Origin: Clostridiaceae bacterium JG1575
Lineage (GTDB): Bacteria > Bacillota > Clostridia > Clostridiales > Clostridiaceae
Assembly (NCBI GenBank): GCA_002838815.1
Contig: LQGW01000040.1
Location: 1-54,021 of the forward strand
DNA: 54,021 nt
Direction: 5' to 3'
Positions within the stretch are counted from its first letter, which is position 1. The number at the start of each line of letters is the position of its first letter. Both the position numbers and the translations under genes were made by a program. The notes beneath the pieces were generated by a model, which saw nothing but the letters and a program-made list of their open reading frames with translations, made no database searches and had not been told where the DNA came from. Shown here in pieces: positions 16,459-24,930 of the stretch.

Positions 16459-18000
16459 ATGTTTGACAAATATGGAAAAACGATTTTTGATCTCTCCCAG
16501 GATGGCCGCCGCGCCACCATGCTCCCGCCCCTGGACGTCGAAGAACTTAGCTTGGATGACATTCTCCCAGCAGAGCTTCGTCGGGAGAGCGAATTGGACC
16601 TGCCCCAGGTCACGCAGTTGGATGTGATCCGTCACTACACGCTGCTCTCCAAGCTCAATTATTCTGTGGATGCAGGCTTCTACCCCTTGGGGTCCTGCAC
16701 CATGAAATACAACCCCAAAATCAATGAGGATATGGCAAACCTGCCCGGCTTTAGCCGTATCCACCCCTACCAGGATCCCATGACCGTTCAGGGAGCTATG
16801 GAAGTGGATTACAAGCTGTCTCGCGCCCTTTGTGAAATCTCTGGAATGGATGAAATCACGTTGCAGCCGGCAGCCGGCGCTCATGGCGAAATGACGGGCT
16901 TGATGCTCATCAAGCAGTATCACAAAATGCGCAAGGACGACAAACGGACCAAGATCATTGTTCCCGATGCGGCGCATGGAACCAACCCCGCTTCCGTAGC
17001 CGTCGCAGGATATGAAGTAGTGGAGGTTCCCTCTACCAAGGCTGGCGATGTCGATTTGGATGCGCTGCGCGCAGTGGCCAATGACGAGATTGCTGGACTG
17101 ATGTTGACGAACCCCTCGACGCTAGGAATCTTTGAGAAGAACATTGAAGAGATTGCCGAGATCATCCACGGCTGTGGGGGCTTGCTTTACTATGATGGAG
17201 CAAACCTCAACGCCATTATGGGGAAAGTCCGCCCCGGCGACATGGGATTTGACGTCATGCATATGAACATCCATAAAACCTTCTCCACGCCTCACGGCGG
17301 CGGCGGCCCCGGATCGGGACCGGTTGCCTGTAAGAAAATCCTGGCGCCTTACTTACCGGTTCCCGTCATTGATTATGACGCGGCAAAAGATGAGTACTTC
17401 TGGGATTACGATCGGCCCGAGTCCATCGGCAAGATCAAGGGATTCTTCGGAAACTTCGGCGTTATTTTGCGCGGATACAGCTACATCCTCTCCATGGGGC
17501 ATGAGGGCTTGAAGAAGGCTTCTGAAGATGCAGTGCTCAACGCCAACTACATCAAGTTCTCCTTGAAGGACGACTTTAAAACCATCAACGACAATCCCAC
17601 GATGCATGAAGTGGTCTTTGCCGGACTAAAGGACAAGACCAACGGGATTTCGACCTTGGAAGTTGCAAAGCGTCTCATCGACTATGGATTCCACCCCCCC
17701 ACCATTTACTTCCCACTCATCGTGGATCAAGCATTGATGGTGGAACCCACGGAAACCGAGTCCAGAGAGACCATGGATCACTTCATTGGCGCAATGAAGA
17801 TGATTGCCGAAGAAGCCCGGACCAATCCGGAAGTCTTCAAGACGGCTCCGCACAACACTCCGGTGCGCCGCATCGACGAGGTTGCTGCCGTGAAGAATCC
17901 GATTCTTCGCTGGACGCCGGAATTGAAAAAAACCTTGGACGAAAACTATGCAACGAAGCCTATGGTTTGCCAAGTCCCCGACGAAGGTAAGAATGAGTAA
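16459..18000 (+). CDS. gcvPB: Glycine dehydrogenase (decarboxylating) subunit 2, 513 aa
   Basis: C-terminal half of the P protein, carrying the cofactor. The pyridoxal-phosphate lysine is Lys273 in MNIHKTFSTPHGGGGPG. Other landmarks are GFYPLGSCTMKYNP, AHGTNPASV and IYFPLIV. Length is typical (about 480-515). It starts immediately at the gcvPA stop and overlaps lpdA by 8 bases, so translation is tightly coupled along the operon. Confidence 0.96.
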   Translation: MFDKYGKTIFDLSQDGRRATMLPPLDVEELSLDDILPAELRRESELDLPQVTQLDVIRHYTLLSKLNYSVDAGFYPLGSCTMKYNPKINEDMANLPGFSRIHPYQDPMTVQGAMEVDYKLSRALCEISGMDEITLQPAAGAHGEMTGLMLIKQYHKMRKDDKRTKIIVPDAAHGTNPASVAVAGYEVVEVPSTKAGDVDLDALRAVANDEIAGLMLTNPSTLGIFEKNIEEIAEIIHGCGGLLYYDGANLNAIMGKVRPGDMGFDVMHMNIHKTFSTPHGGGGPGSGPVACKKILAPYLPVPVIDYDAAKDEYFWDYDRPESIGKIKGFFGNFGVILRGYSYILSMGHEGLKKASEDAVLNANYIKFSLKDDFKTINDNPTMHEVVFAGLKDKTNGISTLEVAKRLIDYGFHPPTIYFPLIVDQALMVEPTETESRETMDHFIGAMKMIAEEARTNPEVFKTAPHNTPVRRIDEVAAVKNPILRWTPELKKTLDENYATKPMVCQVPDEGKNE

Positions 18001-19375
18001 GCGGATCGCCATCATCGGCGGTGGCCCAGGCGGTTACGTCTCGGCCATCCGCTTCGCTCAGCTCGGGGCTCAGGTGACCTTATTTGAGAAGGACCGCATC
18101 GGCGGAACCTGCCTCAACCGAGGGTGCATCCCCACTAAGGCCCTGCATCGCAGCGCCGAGGTCTACCATGATGCCCTCCATAGCGAATCCTTCGGCATTG
18201 ATATCGAGGGATCCATTCGACCCAACGGAGATAAAATTTACGAACGCAAGGCCAAAGTGGTGGAAACCTTAGTAACAGGGGTCGAGCAGCTTGTTTCGGC
18301 CAATGGCATTCGGGTGATCCCCATGGAAGCTCGATTGAAAAACGATCGGGTGGTTGCCTGGGAAGAGGGGGAGGAGCGTTTCGACGCCATCATCCTAGCC
18401 ACGGGAACCGCACCCACCGTTCCGCCTATTGAAGGAGCCGATCTGCCGGGTCTTTTGGATTCCGATCAGCTCTTAGCCATGGCAAAGATTCCAGAATCCA
18501 TGCTGGTTCTCGGGGGATCTGTCGTGGCCATGGAATTTGCCTCGATTTACGCCACCTTGGGAACCAAGGTGACTCAAGCAGTGCGCAGCCAGATTCTGCG
18601 CATGGTGGATGGAGAAATCGTCAAGCGCATCAAGCCTCTTTACAAAAAGCAGGGGATTGAGATCAACGAAAAAGCCACCCCCCAAAAAATTGAGAAAATC
18701 GACGGCGGCTTCCGCGTGACCTTTGATAAGGCCGGAAAAGAAATGACGGTTGAGGCGGAGCAAGTGCTTTTGGCTCTGGGCCGGGGTCCTGTCACCGAGG
18801 GTCTGGGACTTGAAGAAGCAGGGGTGAACCTCCACCGCGGCTACGTCACGGTGGATGAGAACCTCAAAACCAGTGCGGAGGGCATCTACGCCATCGGCGA
18901 CGTCAACGGAATTGCTCTTTTGGCCCACGCTGCAGAACACCAAGGTGTGGCAGTTGCTGAATACATCATGAAGGGAACGCCGGTGGAGCACGTTCCGGTG
19001 CCCAATTGCATTTTCACCCTTCCAGAGATTGCCACCATTGGCTATTCTGAGGAAGAACTGAAGGCTCAGGGCGTTGAGTACAAAACCAGCAAGTTTATGA
19101 TGGCGGCCAATGGCAAGGCGCTGGCCTTAGGAGAAACCGATGGGTTGATCAAGGTCATCACCAACATGGACAATCAGTTGATCGGGGTGCACATCTTCGG
19201 CGCCCATGCATCGGACATCATCCATGAGGCCATATTGGCGGTTACCAAGGGTATGACGGTGGAGGACATCAAGTCGGTCATGCACGCGCATCCGACCTTG
19301 CCGGAAGCGTTCTTTGAAGCGGTATTGGGCATTGAAGGCATCGCCATTCATGCGGTACCTAAAAAGAGACGGTAA
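17993..19375 (+). CDS. lpdA: Dihydrolipoyl dehydrogenase (L protein), 460 aa
   Basis: FAD- and NAD-dependent enzyme that re-oxidises the dihydrolipoyl arm of GcvH. FAD motif IIGGGPGGYVSA at residues 7-18, redox-active disulfide Cys40/Cys45 in GGTCLNRGCIPTK, a second FAD contact YAIGDVNG, and the C-terminal HAHPTLPEAF with the catalytic His-Glu pair. The start at 17993 lies inside the gcvPB end; an upstream in-frame codon at 17948 would add 15 residues with no similarity. Its place at the end of the gcv operon shows that it serves glycine cleavage. No lipoate ligase gene is in the window. Confidence 0.95.
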   Translation: MSKRIAIIGGGPGGYVSAIRFAQLGAQVTLFEKDRIGGTCLNRGCIPTKALHRSAEVYHDALHSESFGIDIEGSIRPNGDKIYERKAKVVETLVTGVEQLVSANGIRVIPMEARLKNDRVVAWEEGEERFDAIILATGTAPTVPPIEGADLPGLLDSDQLLAMAKIPESMLVLGGSVVAMEFASIYATLGTKVTQAVRSQILRMVDGEIVKRIKPLYKKQGIEINEKATPQKIEKIDGGFRVTFDKAGKEMTVEAEQVLLALGRGPVTEGLGLEEAGVNLHRGYVTVDENLKTSAEGIYAIGDVNGIALLAHAAEHQGVAVAEYIMKGTPVEHVPVPNCIFTLPEIATIGYSEEELKAQGVEYKTSKFMMAANGKALALGETDGLIKVITNMDNQLIGVHIFGAHASDIIHEAILAVTKGMTVEDIKSVMHAHPTLPEAFFEAVLGIEGIAIHAVPKKRR

Positions 19376-19385
19376 ATAGGTCCTC

Positions 19386-19430
19386 AAAAAAAGAAGGGCA
19401 GCGGAGTTTCCGCTGCTCTTCTTTTTTTCT
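19386..19430 (+). terminator. Strong terminator of the gcv operon
   Basis: A stem of about 20 bp with one mismatch and a GTTT loop is flanked by A7 and T7, directly after the lpdA stop. A second T-rich tract follows. Confidence 0.93.
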
Positions 19431-19645
19431 TTTTTTTGAGGATCGCTTTTTGAGCTGAAGAGGAGAAACGCAAAATAAAAGAAAATTCAAACAACAGTTA
19501 AATGTAAATAAAAACCGATAAATAAAGATCAACTTCGCAAATGAATAAGAACCGAGAGAGATGTCATCAAATAACGTAGAAAATACAATGAAGGATAATG
19601 AAATAACAAAAGGGTAGAAAGTTGTAGAAAGTTTAGCGTCTTCAA

Positions 19646-19657
19646 TCTATAATATAA
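19646..19657 (+). promoter_or_regulatory. Overlapping -10 boxes upstream of yedE
   Basis: Two overlapping TATAAT hexamers lie in a very AT-rich stretch 55-65 bases before the yedE start. Tandem GTAGAAAG repeats precede them. No well-spaced -35 is evident, so the exact promoter is uncertain. The rest of 19441-19645 is AT-rich with no gene. Confidence 0.4.
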
Positions 19658-19712
19658 TTGTTCGTTTGCCTTGGGGGCAACGGGCTCCATATTGTACTTG
19701 GAGGTATTATTC

Positions 19713-20789
19713 ATGAAAATTCATTCGAAGAAAGGACTCTTCCTCATGGGAGTTCTTGCGGGTCTTGTGGCCGTTGCCTTGGCGGTGTTTGGCAATCCCA
19801 AAAATATGGCCATCTGCATTGCTTGCTTTATTCGTGACATTGCAGGATCCATGAAGTTCCACTCCGCAGGGGTGGTTCAGTATTTCCGTCCAGAAATCGC
19901 AGGGATCATCTTTGGCTCATTTTTGATCTCCCTCTACCGTAAAGAGTTCAAAGCCACGGCAGGCTCGTCCACGGTGCTGCGCTTTTTCTTGGGGGTCATC
20001 ATGATGATTGGAGCCCTAGTCTTTCTTGGTTGTCCCACCCGAATGGTGCTGCGCATGTCCGCTGGGGATCTCTCCGCTTGGATTGGACTCATCGGTTTTG
20101 TTGCTGGGGTCTCAACGGGGGTCCTCTTTCTCAAGAAAGGATTCAGCCTCGGACGCAACTATGAAAATAAAGCCGTCGCCGGCGCGGCATTCCCTGTGGC
20201 TTTGATGATTCTCACCATCCTCTCTGGGATCACCACTTGGTTCGTCGCGTCCAAAGCGGGCCCCGGATCCATTCATGCGCCGTTTATGATCGCTCTGACC
20301 GGCGGGCTGCTCTTTGGCGTCATCGCCCAGCTCTCCCGCATGTGCTTTGCGGGATCCATCCGAGACATCCTCTTGATGCGCTCTGTGGATCTTGCTTTGA
20401 TCATCGGTGGCATTTTCGTTGTCATGTTGGTCTACAACATCGCCACTAAGCAATTTGCCTTGACGGCGACGGGACCTGTGGGTCACACGGCAAAGCTTTG
20501 GAACATTCTTGGGATGTATGTGGTGGGCTTTGCCGCCGTACTGCTTGGCGGGTGCCCTTTGCGCCAACTGGTGTTGGTGGGGCAGGGGTCTGGAGACTCT
20601 GCCGTCACTTTTCTGGGGATGTTTGTGGGCGCCGCAGCGGCTCATAACTTCAACCTCGCCGCCGCTCCAGCCAATTTAGCCAAGGGACTTTCCGGTGGCC
20701 CCGCCGTTTCCGGTCAGATCGCCATCGTCGTGTGCCTCGTTGCCCTCTTTGGCATTGCGTGGATGAATTTGAGAAGAAAAGTTAAGTAA
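19713..20789 (+). CDS. yedE: YedE-family membrane protein, putative selenium transporter, 358 aa
   Basis: Polytopic membrane protein (about 9-10 helices) of the YeeE/YedE sulfur transport superfamily. Its cysteine motifs are those of the selenium-associated YedE branch: CIACFIRDIAG near residue 30, LGCPTRMVLRMSAGD, LSRMCFAGSIRD and LGGCPLRQLVLVGQGSGD. This branch usually occurs with a TusA/YedF-like protein and DUF3343 in organisms that use selenium, and both follow here. Transport of a reduced sulfur or selenium species is inferred from the family. Start at 19713: TTGGAGG lies 9 bases upstream; the preceding open frame has no site of its own. Confidence 0.88.
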   Translation: MKIHSKKGLFLMGVLAGLVAVALAVFGNPKNMAICIACFIRDIAGSMKFHSAGVVQYFRPEIAGIIFGSFLISLYRKEFKATAGSSTVLRFFLGVIMMIGALVFLGCPTRMVLRMSAGDLSAWIGLIGFVAGVSTGVLFLKKGFSLGRNYENKAVAGAAFPVALMILTILSGITTWFVASKAGPGSIHAPFMIALTGGLLFGVIAQLSRMCFAGSIRDILLMRSVDLALIIGGIFVVMLVYNIATKQFALTATGPVGHTAKLWNILGMYVVGFAAVLLGGCPLRQLVLVGQGSGDSAVTFLGMFVGAAAAHNFNLAAAPANLAKGLSGGPAVSGQIAIVVCLVALFGIAWMNLRRKVK

Positions 20790-20807
20790 CTCATAAAGGA
20801 GAAAGTC

Positions 20808-21014
20808 ATGAAAGAATTAGACGTACGGGGGCTTTCGTGCCCGGAGCCGGTCCTGATGGTCCGTGAGGCCGTGGAAGCCGGAGAAAAAGAATGCCGCATC
20901 CTCATCAGTGAGCCCCACACCAAGAACAACGTGGAGCAGCTCGTGAAACGAATGCATCTGAAATGGACGACGGAAGAAACCGCCGATGGGTTTGTGATCA
21001 CGACCCATGCCTAA
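20808..21014 (+). CDS. TusA/YedF-family sulfur-carrier protein, 68 aa
   Basis: Small TusA-fold protein with LDVRGLSCPEPVLMVREA, including the CPxP motif whose Cys carries a persulfide (or perhaps a selenide) group in relatives. Residues cover the whole TusA domain, so this is a stand-alone form. It follows yedE with a good AAGGAG site and overlaps the DUF3343 gene by 8 bases. A role as chalcogen acceptor from YedE is inferred from context. Confidence 0.88.
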   Translation: MKELDVRGLSCPEPVLMVREAVEAGEKECRILISEPHTKNNVEQLVKRMHLKWTTEETADGFVITTHA

Positions 21015-21240
21015 AGTGCTCCGATTATTTGTCACCTTTCCTTGTACCTCAGAAGCCTTGGAGGCGCAGCGTATTGTTTTGGATCACGGAATCACCTGCA
21101 AGCTCTCTCCCGTTCCCCGTAGTTTAAGTGCCGGGTGCGGATTGGCCTTGGAAGCCGATCCACAATGGGAGGCGGCCATACAAAAAACGCTTTTGGAGGG
21201 CGGGGTGGAGGTGGAAGAGATTCACCAGATCTCCCTTTAG
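21007..21240 (+). CDS. DUF3343 protein (putative Se/S carrier), 77 aa
   Basis: Matches the DUF3343 pattern: a beta-alpha start with ALEAQRIVLDHGI, followed by LSPVPRSLSAGCGLALEAD with its conserved Cys. Proteins of this kind occur with YedE and TusA in selenium-using anaerobes and are thought to carry sulfur or selenium, though biochemical data are scarce. The start ATG is inside the tusA-like gene, so translation is coupled. A terminator follows 30 bases later. Confidence 0.82.
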   Translation: MPKVLRLFVTFPCTSEALEAQRIVLDHGITCKLSPVPRSLSAGCGLALEADPQWEAAIQKTLLEGGVEVEEIHQISL

Positions 21241-21270
21241 GGGACGTTTCTTGAGGCTCTTCCATGGGAT

Positions 21271-21330
21271 CTTTCGGTGGGACGACGATAGGGACCCCTT
21301 CCCCTGCCGTCGTTCTACCGAAAGTTTTTA
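21271..21330 (+). terminator. Terminator after the yedE-tusA-DUF3343 operon
   Basis: A long imperfect stem pairs CTTTCGGT and GACGACG with CGTCGTTCT and ACCGAAAG and is followed by T5. It could also act as an attenuator for the downstream ECF gene, since no separate promoter is evident there. Confidence 0.75.
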
Positions 21331-21397
21331 TTCTCCAGCATCTCCCGCAGGGGAGGGGCTCAAGAAGGGGCATGAAAAACCTAGGAGGATGATCCCG

Positions 21398-21934
21398 TTG
21401 AACGTTCGAAAACTAACCGCTTCTGCTCTTTTCATCGCTTTAAATGTCGTGTTGGGGACACTGACCACAGCCTTAAAAATTCCGCTCTTGTTTTTAGACA
21501 CCGTCGGCACCGTTTTAGGGGCTGTTTTGTTCGGACCCTTATGGGGCGCCGCCATCGGGGGCCTCACCAACGGTGTGTTGGGGGTCACGAGCGCTCCCCG
21601 GGCGTTGCCCTTTGCCATCGTAAACATCATCGTGGGCTTTTTTGTGGGCTGGGTCGCCAAGAAGTGGGGGTTTGGCTTTTGGACCGCTCTTTTTACGGGC
21701 CTAGCTCTTGCGGTGTTGGCCCCCTTTGTGGGGACCTTTGTGGCCGTGGGCTTTTTTGGGGGCATCACGGGCGACTTCAATGACGTACTGTTCACGGCGT
21801 TGCGCCGCGGCGGACAAACGGTATTCTCTTCGGCATTTTACCCAAGGATTCTAAGCAACCTCACCGACAAGATCCTAACCTGTCTTTTAGTGTCGCTCTT
21901 GTTGCCCACATTAAAAAAAGCGTTGCGAGAGTAG
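21398..21934 (+). CDS. ECF transporter S component, substrate unknown, 178 aa
   Basis: Substrate-binding membrane subunit of an energy-coupling-factor transporter. It has about six helices, with ALFIALNVVLG at the start and the LFGPLWGAAIGGLTNGVLG segment typical of S components. AGGAGG at 21383-21388 directly abuts an ATG, which cannot be used; the TTG at 21398 is 9 bases away and is the likely start. The EcfA/EcfT module is not in the window and is presumably shared with folT. The gene lies 4 bases before a putative desulfidase, which suggests a sulfur-containing ligand, such as a thiolated base, but the sequence alone does not identify it. Confidence 0.8.
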   Translation: MNVRKLTASALFIALNVVLGTLTTALKIPLLFLDTVGTVLGAVLFGPLWGAAIGGLTNGVLGVTSAPRALPFAIVNIIVGFFVGWVAKKWGFGFWTALFTGLALAVLAPFVGTFVAVGFFGGITGDFNDVLFTALRRGGQTVFSSAFYPRILSNLTDKILTCLLVSLLLPTLKKALRE

Positions 21935-21938
21935 GGGC

Positions 21939-22433
21939 ATGCGAAGCAAAAAGATTCTATTTTGCAGTCACTGTGTGCTCAACCAAAATACGGTGGTGAC
22001 GCCCCTTCATCGCGCTCGAGGCGCTTTTCCAGAAACCGTGAAGGTCTTGCTTGAAGAAGGGATTGGCCTAGTGCAACTGCCTTGTCCAGAATTTTTGGCC
22101 CTGGGGGACGCGCGAGCGCCCATGGATTGGGCGGCCTACAATTCTTTGGCGGGGTATCGTCCGTTTTGTCGGACGCTGGCGGAATCCTATGCAGACCTTG
22201 CGAAAACCTACGACGACTCCAGCCTAGAACTTTTGGGCATCTTGGGCATCCAAGCGAGCCCCACGTGCTCGTTGTTTGGCACGCGGGGCGTCTTTATGGA
22301 GGAATTCATCGAATCCCTCAAGCGTCGTCGCCTGGAACCCAAAGGGTTGGAGATTCCCATCGATCACGAAGAAGGGCGCGAGTGCGAAGCCTTTTTATCC
22401 GCTTTAAGGCGGGGCGCTTTTCAAAAGCTGTAG
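21939..22433 (+). CDS. TudS-related putative desulfidase (CD3072-like), 164 aa
   Basis: Resembles small proteins related to thiouracil desulfidase TudS and DUF523. It has FCSHCVLNQNTVV at residues 8-20, a CPE at 49-51 and SPTC ending at Cys110. Three separated Cys (12 or 9, 49 and 110) match the three ligands of the [4Fe-4S] cluster that removes sulfur as sulfide in TudS. A cytoplasmic desulfurase of an imported thiolated compound is the working model, given the ECF S component 4 bases upstream. The substrate is not known. The pair sits next to the selenium-type genes. Confidence 0.72.
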   Translation: MRSKKILFCSHCVLNQNTVVTPLHRARGAFPETVKVLLEEGIGLVQLPCPEFLALGDARAPMDWAAYNSLAGYRPFCRTLAESYADLAKTYDDSSLELLGILGIQASPTCSLFGTRGVFMEEFIESLKRRRLEPKGLEIPIDHEEGRECEAFLSALRRGAFQKL

Positions 22434-22436
22434 CCC

Positions 22437-22471
22437 AATAGGCTCTTTTCTTTTGTCGGGAAGAGCCTGTT
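22437..22471. terminator. Hairpin after the desulfidase gene, weak terminator candidate
   Basis: AATAGGCTCTT pairs with AAGAGCCTGTT with one wobble. On the plus strand it is followed by A-rich DNA instead of T-rich DNA, so intrinsic termination is doubtful. Confidence 0.3.
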
Positions 22472-22501
22472 CAAAAAAAAGGCTCAAAAACAAAAAAAGA
22501 G

Positions 22502-22530
22502 TTGCACGATAAAAAAAACAGCGGTAATAT
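22502..22530 (+). promoter_or_regulatory. thrS promoter TTGCAC-N17-TAATAT
   Basis: A well-spaced promoter lies upstream of the T-box leader and predicts a transcript start near 22537. Confidence 0.65.
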
Positions 22531-22536
22531 GATTAA

Positions 22537-22746
22537 TAAGACGTTGAAGGGAACAGTACGTTTTGTCCTTTTTTTTCAGAGAGAGATGGTGGGTGAGAGC
22601 ATCTTAAAAAACCAAAGCGGAAGACCAATCCCGGAGTCTTTTGGCAACCCAATGCCGACGCAGGAGAAGGCTGCGTTACCAAGTCATTGAGTGAAAAAAT
22701 AGGTGGAACCGCGAATGATCGCCCTAGGTGGGAGGTCATTTTTTAT
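22537..22746 (+). promoter_or_regulatory. T-box riboswitch leader of thrS
   Basis: The leader contains the diagnostic T-box sequence AGGTGGAACCGCG at 22701-22713, which pairs with the uncharged tRNA acceptor end. It is followed by a terminator stem (AATGATCGCCC with GGGAGGTCATT, imperfect) and T6 at 22739-22745. The 5' part begins with AGAGAGAGATGG and can form a long Stem I. The specifier is expected to be a threonine codon; ACC in GAAGACCAATCC near 22622-22625 is a candidate but I could not fold the stem fully. Uncharged tRNA-Thr would stabilise the antiterminator and allow thrS transcription. Confidence 0.9.
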
Positions 22747-22811
22747 TCTTTTTGGGCTCTTGCCGAAGAAGAGGCTGCGGCCTGTGCCAACCATTAAAGG
22801 AGGAAACAAGA

Positions 22812-24740
22812 ATGATTCATGTAACATTGCCCGATGGATCCAAGAGAGAATATCCCGAAGGTGTTTTGCTTTATGATGTGGCAAAAAGCATCTCCCCAGG
22901 ACTTGCAAGAACCGCATTGGGGGCGGTGGTGAACGGAGAAACCCGAGGCCTCCAAGAGGCGCTCGCGAAGGATTCCGACGTTCGGTTTGTGCACTTTGAA
23001 GATAAGGAAGGGAAAGCCATTTTCTGGCACACCAGCGCTCACATCATGGCGCTGGCGGTTCAGCGGTTGTATCCCGATGTAAAATTTGCCATTGGACCCG
23101 CCATTGATGATGGGTTCTACTATGATTTTGACACAGAGCATCGCTTCACTCCGGAAGATCTCACCGCCATTGAGCAAGAGATGAAAAAGATCGTCAAGGA
23201 AGGCCACGAGCTGGTGCGCACGGAAATGAAGCGGGAAGACGCCATTGCCCACTTTACCCCGCTGAATGAAGTATATAAGGTGGATCTTATTGAGCGGTTG
23301 CCTGAAGGCACGACCATCAGCTTCTACACCTTAGGAGAATTCATCGACCTTTGCAAAGGACCGCATCTAAAGGACATATCCAAGGTGAAAGCCGTCAAGC
23401 TCCTTTCCATCGCCGGAGCCTACTGGCACGGAGATGAAAACAATAAGATGCTGCAGCGGATCTATGGAACAACGTTCGAAAAGGCCAAAGACCTCGAGGC
23501 GTATCTGCATCGCATCGAGGAAGCCAAACGCCGCGATCACCGTAAGATTGGACGAGAAATGGACCTGTTCTCCATGCAGGAGGAGGGGCCTGGATTCCCC
23601 TTCTTCCATCCCAAGGGAATGATCATCCGCAATAAGCTCGAGGAATACTGGCGCGAGGAGCACACCAAGGCCGGCTATGGAGAGATCAAAACGCCCATGA
23701 TCCTCAACGAGGAGCTGTGGCATCAAAGCGGACATTGGGATCACTACAAAGAAAACATGTATTTCACTGAGATCGACGAGGCGGCTTACGCCATTAAGCC
23801 AATGAACTGCCCTGGCTCGATCCTCATCTATAAGAATGGAATGTACAGCTATCGGGATTTCCCCATGCGCTGGGCGGAATTGGGGTTGGTCCACCGCCAT
23901 GAGCTCTCCGGGGCCCTGCATGGCCTGATGCGGGTTCGGGCTTTCACCCAAGATGACGCCCATCTTTTCATGACTCCGGCCATGATCAAGGACGAAATCA
24001 AGGGCATCATCCGCTTGTGCGACAAGGTTTATAAGACCTTTGGGTTTGAATACCACATGGAGCTGTCCACTCGCCCCGAGAATTCCATGGGAACAAAGGA
24101 GCAGTGGGATTTGGCCACCAATCAGCTGCGGGAAGCCTTGGAGGAATTGGGCGCCAACTATCAGCTCAATGAAGGCGATGGCGCATTCTATGGGCCCAAA
24201 ATTGACTTTCATTTGGCGGACGCCATTGGCAGAACTTGGCAGTGCGGAACCATTCAGTTGGACTTCCAGATGCCGGAACGCTTTGACATGTATTATGTGG
24301 ACGACCAATCCCACCGAGTGAGGCCCGTCATGGTGCACCGCACCGTCTTGGGCTCCATTGAACGCTTCATGGGCATCCTCATCGAGCAGTTTGCCGGGAA
24401 ATTCCCCTTATGGATCGCCCCGGAGCAGGTTCGCTTGATCCCCGTCACCGAGCGGCATACCGACTATGCGGCCTCTGTGCAAGAGGAGCTTGCCAACGCC
24501 GGACTCCGGGTCCATTTGGACCGCCGCAACGAGAAGGTTGGGTATAAAATCCGGTCCGCGCAGATGGAGAAGGTCCCCTATATGTTGGTGATTGGCGACA
24601 AAGAAATGGAGAACCACAGCTTCACGGTGCGGCATTTCCTCACCGATGAGTCCGGGGTCAACCGTCAGTATGAATGGACTTTGGAGGAGTTAACAACCAA
24701 CCTTCAAGAAGAGATTGATTCCAAAAGGTACTATCTGTAA
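22812..24740 (+). CDS. thrS: Threonyl-tRNA synthetase, 642 aa
   Basis: Charges tRNA-Thr. It has an N-terminal TGS domain (VTLPDGSKREYPEGV at about residues 3-17), an editing domain with HTSAHIMALAV (HxxxH) and a C-terminal Cys-His pair, a class II catalytic core with zinc ligands in MNCPGS, QDDAHLF and VHRTVLGSIERF, and an anticodon-binding domain ending the protein. Length is standard. The start at 22812 has AAGGAGG upstream. An in-frame codon at 22728 lies inside the T-box terminator and is rejected. Expression is governed by the T-box leader. Confidence 0.97.
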   Translation: MIHVTLPDGSKREYPEGVLLYDVAKSISPGLARTALGAVVNGETRGLQEALAKDSDVRFVHFEDKEGKAIFWHTSAHIMALAVQRLYPDVKFAIGPAIDDGFYYDFDTEHRFTPEDLTAIEQEMKKIVKEGHELVRTEMKREDAIAHFTPLNEVYKVDLIERLPEGTTISFYTLGEFIDLCKGPHLKDISKVKAVKLLSIAGAYWHGDENNKMLQRIYGTTFEKAKDLEAYLHRIEEAKRRDHRKIGREMDLFSMQEEGPGFPFFHPKGMIIRNKLEEYWREEHTKAGYGEIKTPMILNEELWHQSGHWDHYKENMYFTEIDEAAYAIKPMNCPGSILIYKNGMYSYRDFPMRWAELGLVHRHELSGALHGLMRVRAFTQDDAHLFMTPAMIKDEIKGIIRLCDKVYKTFGFEYHMELSTRPENSMGTKEQWDLATNQLREALEELGANYQLNEGDGAFYGPKIDFHLADAIGRTWQCGTIQLDFQMPERFDMYYVDDQSHRVRPVMVHRTVLGSIERFMGILIEQFAGKFPLWIAPEQVRLIPVTERHTDYAASVQEELANAGLRVHLDRRNEKVGYKIRSAQMEKVPYMLVIGDKEMENHSFTVRHFLTDESGVNRQYEWTLEELTTNLQEEIDSKRYYL

Positions 24741-24775
24741 AGAAATGTCTTGGGCGCTAGTCCCTTGATGGAGCC

Positions 24776-24842
24776 ATCGTCCGCTCTCTTGAAACGTCTC
24801 GAAACGGGGAGTTGAGGGCGGGCGATTCTTTTAGGAGCTCCG
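24776..24842 (+). terminator. Terminator of thrS
   Basis: ATCGTCCGCTCTC pairs with GAGGGCGGGCGAT (two wobbles) around a long loop and is followed by TCTTTT. Confidence 0.6.
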
Positions 24843-24884
24843 TTTTGGTCAAAAAAGGAAATCGCTACCGAACCCTTCGGGCTT

Positions 24885-24893
24885 TGCTATAAT
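24885..24893 (+). promoter_or_regulatory. Extended -10 promoter TGCTATAAT
   Basis: A perfect extended -10 about 38 bases before the HAD phosphatase start. No convincing -35 was seen. Confidence 0.55.
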
Positions 24894-24930
24894 GAGAGGG
24901 TGATCTTAACATGAAAATGAGGTAAAAACG

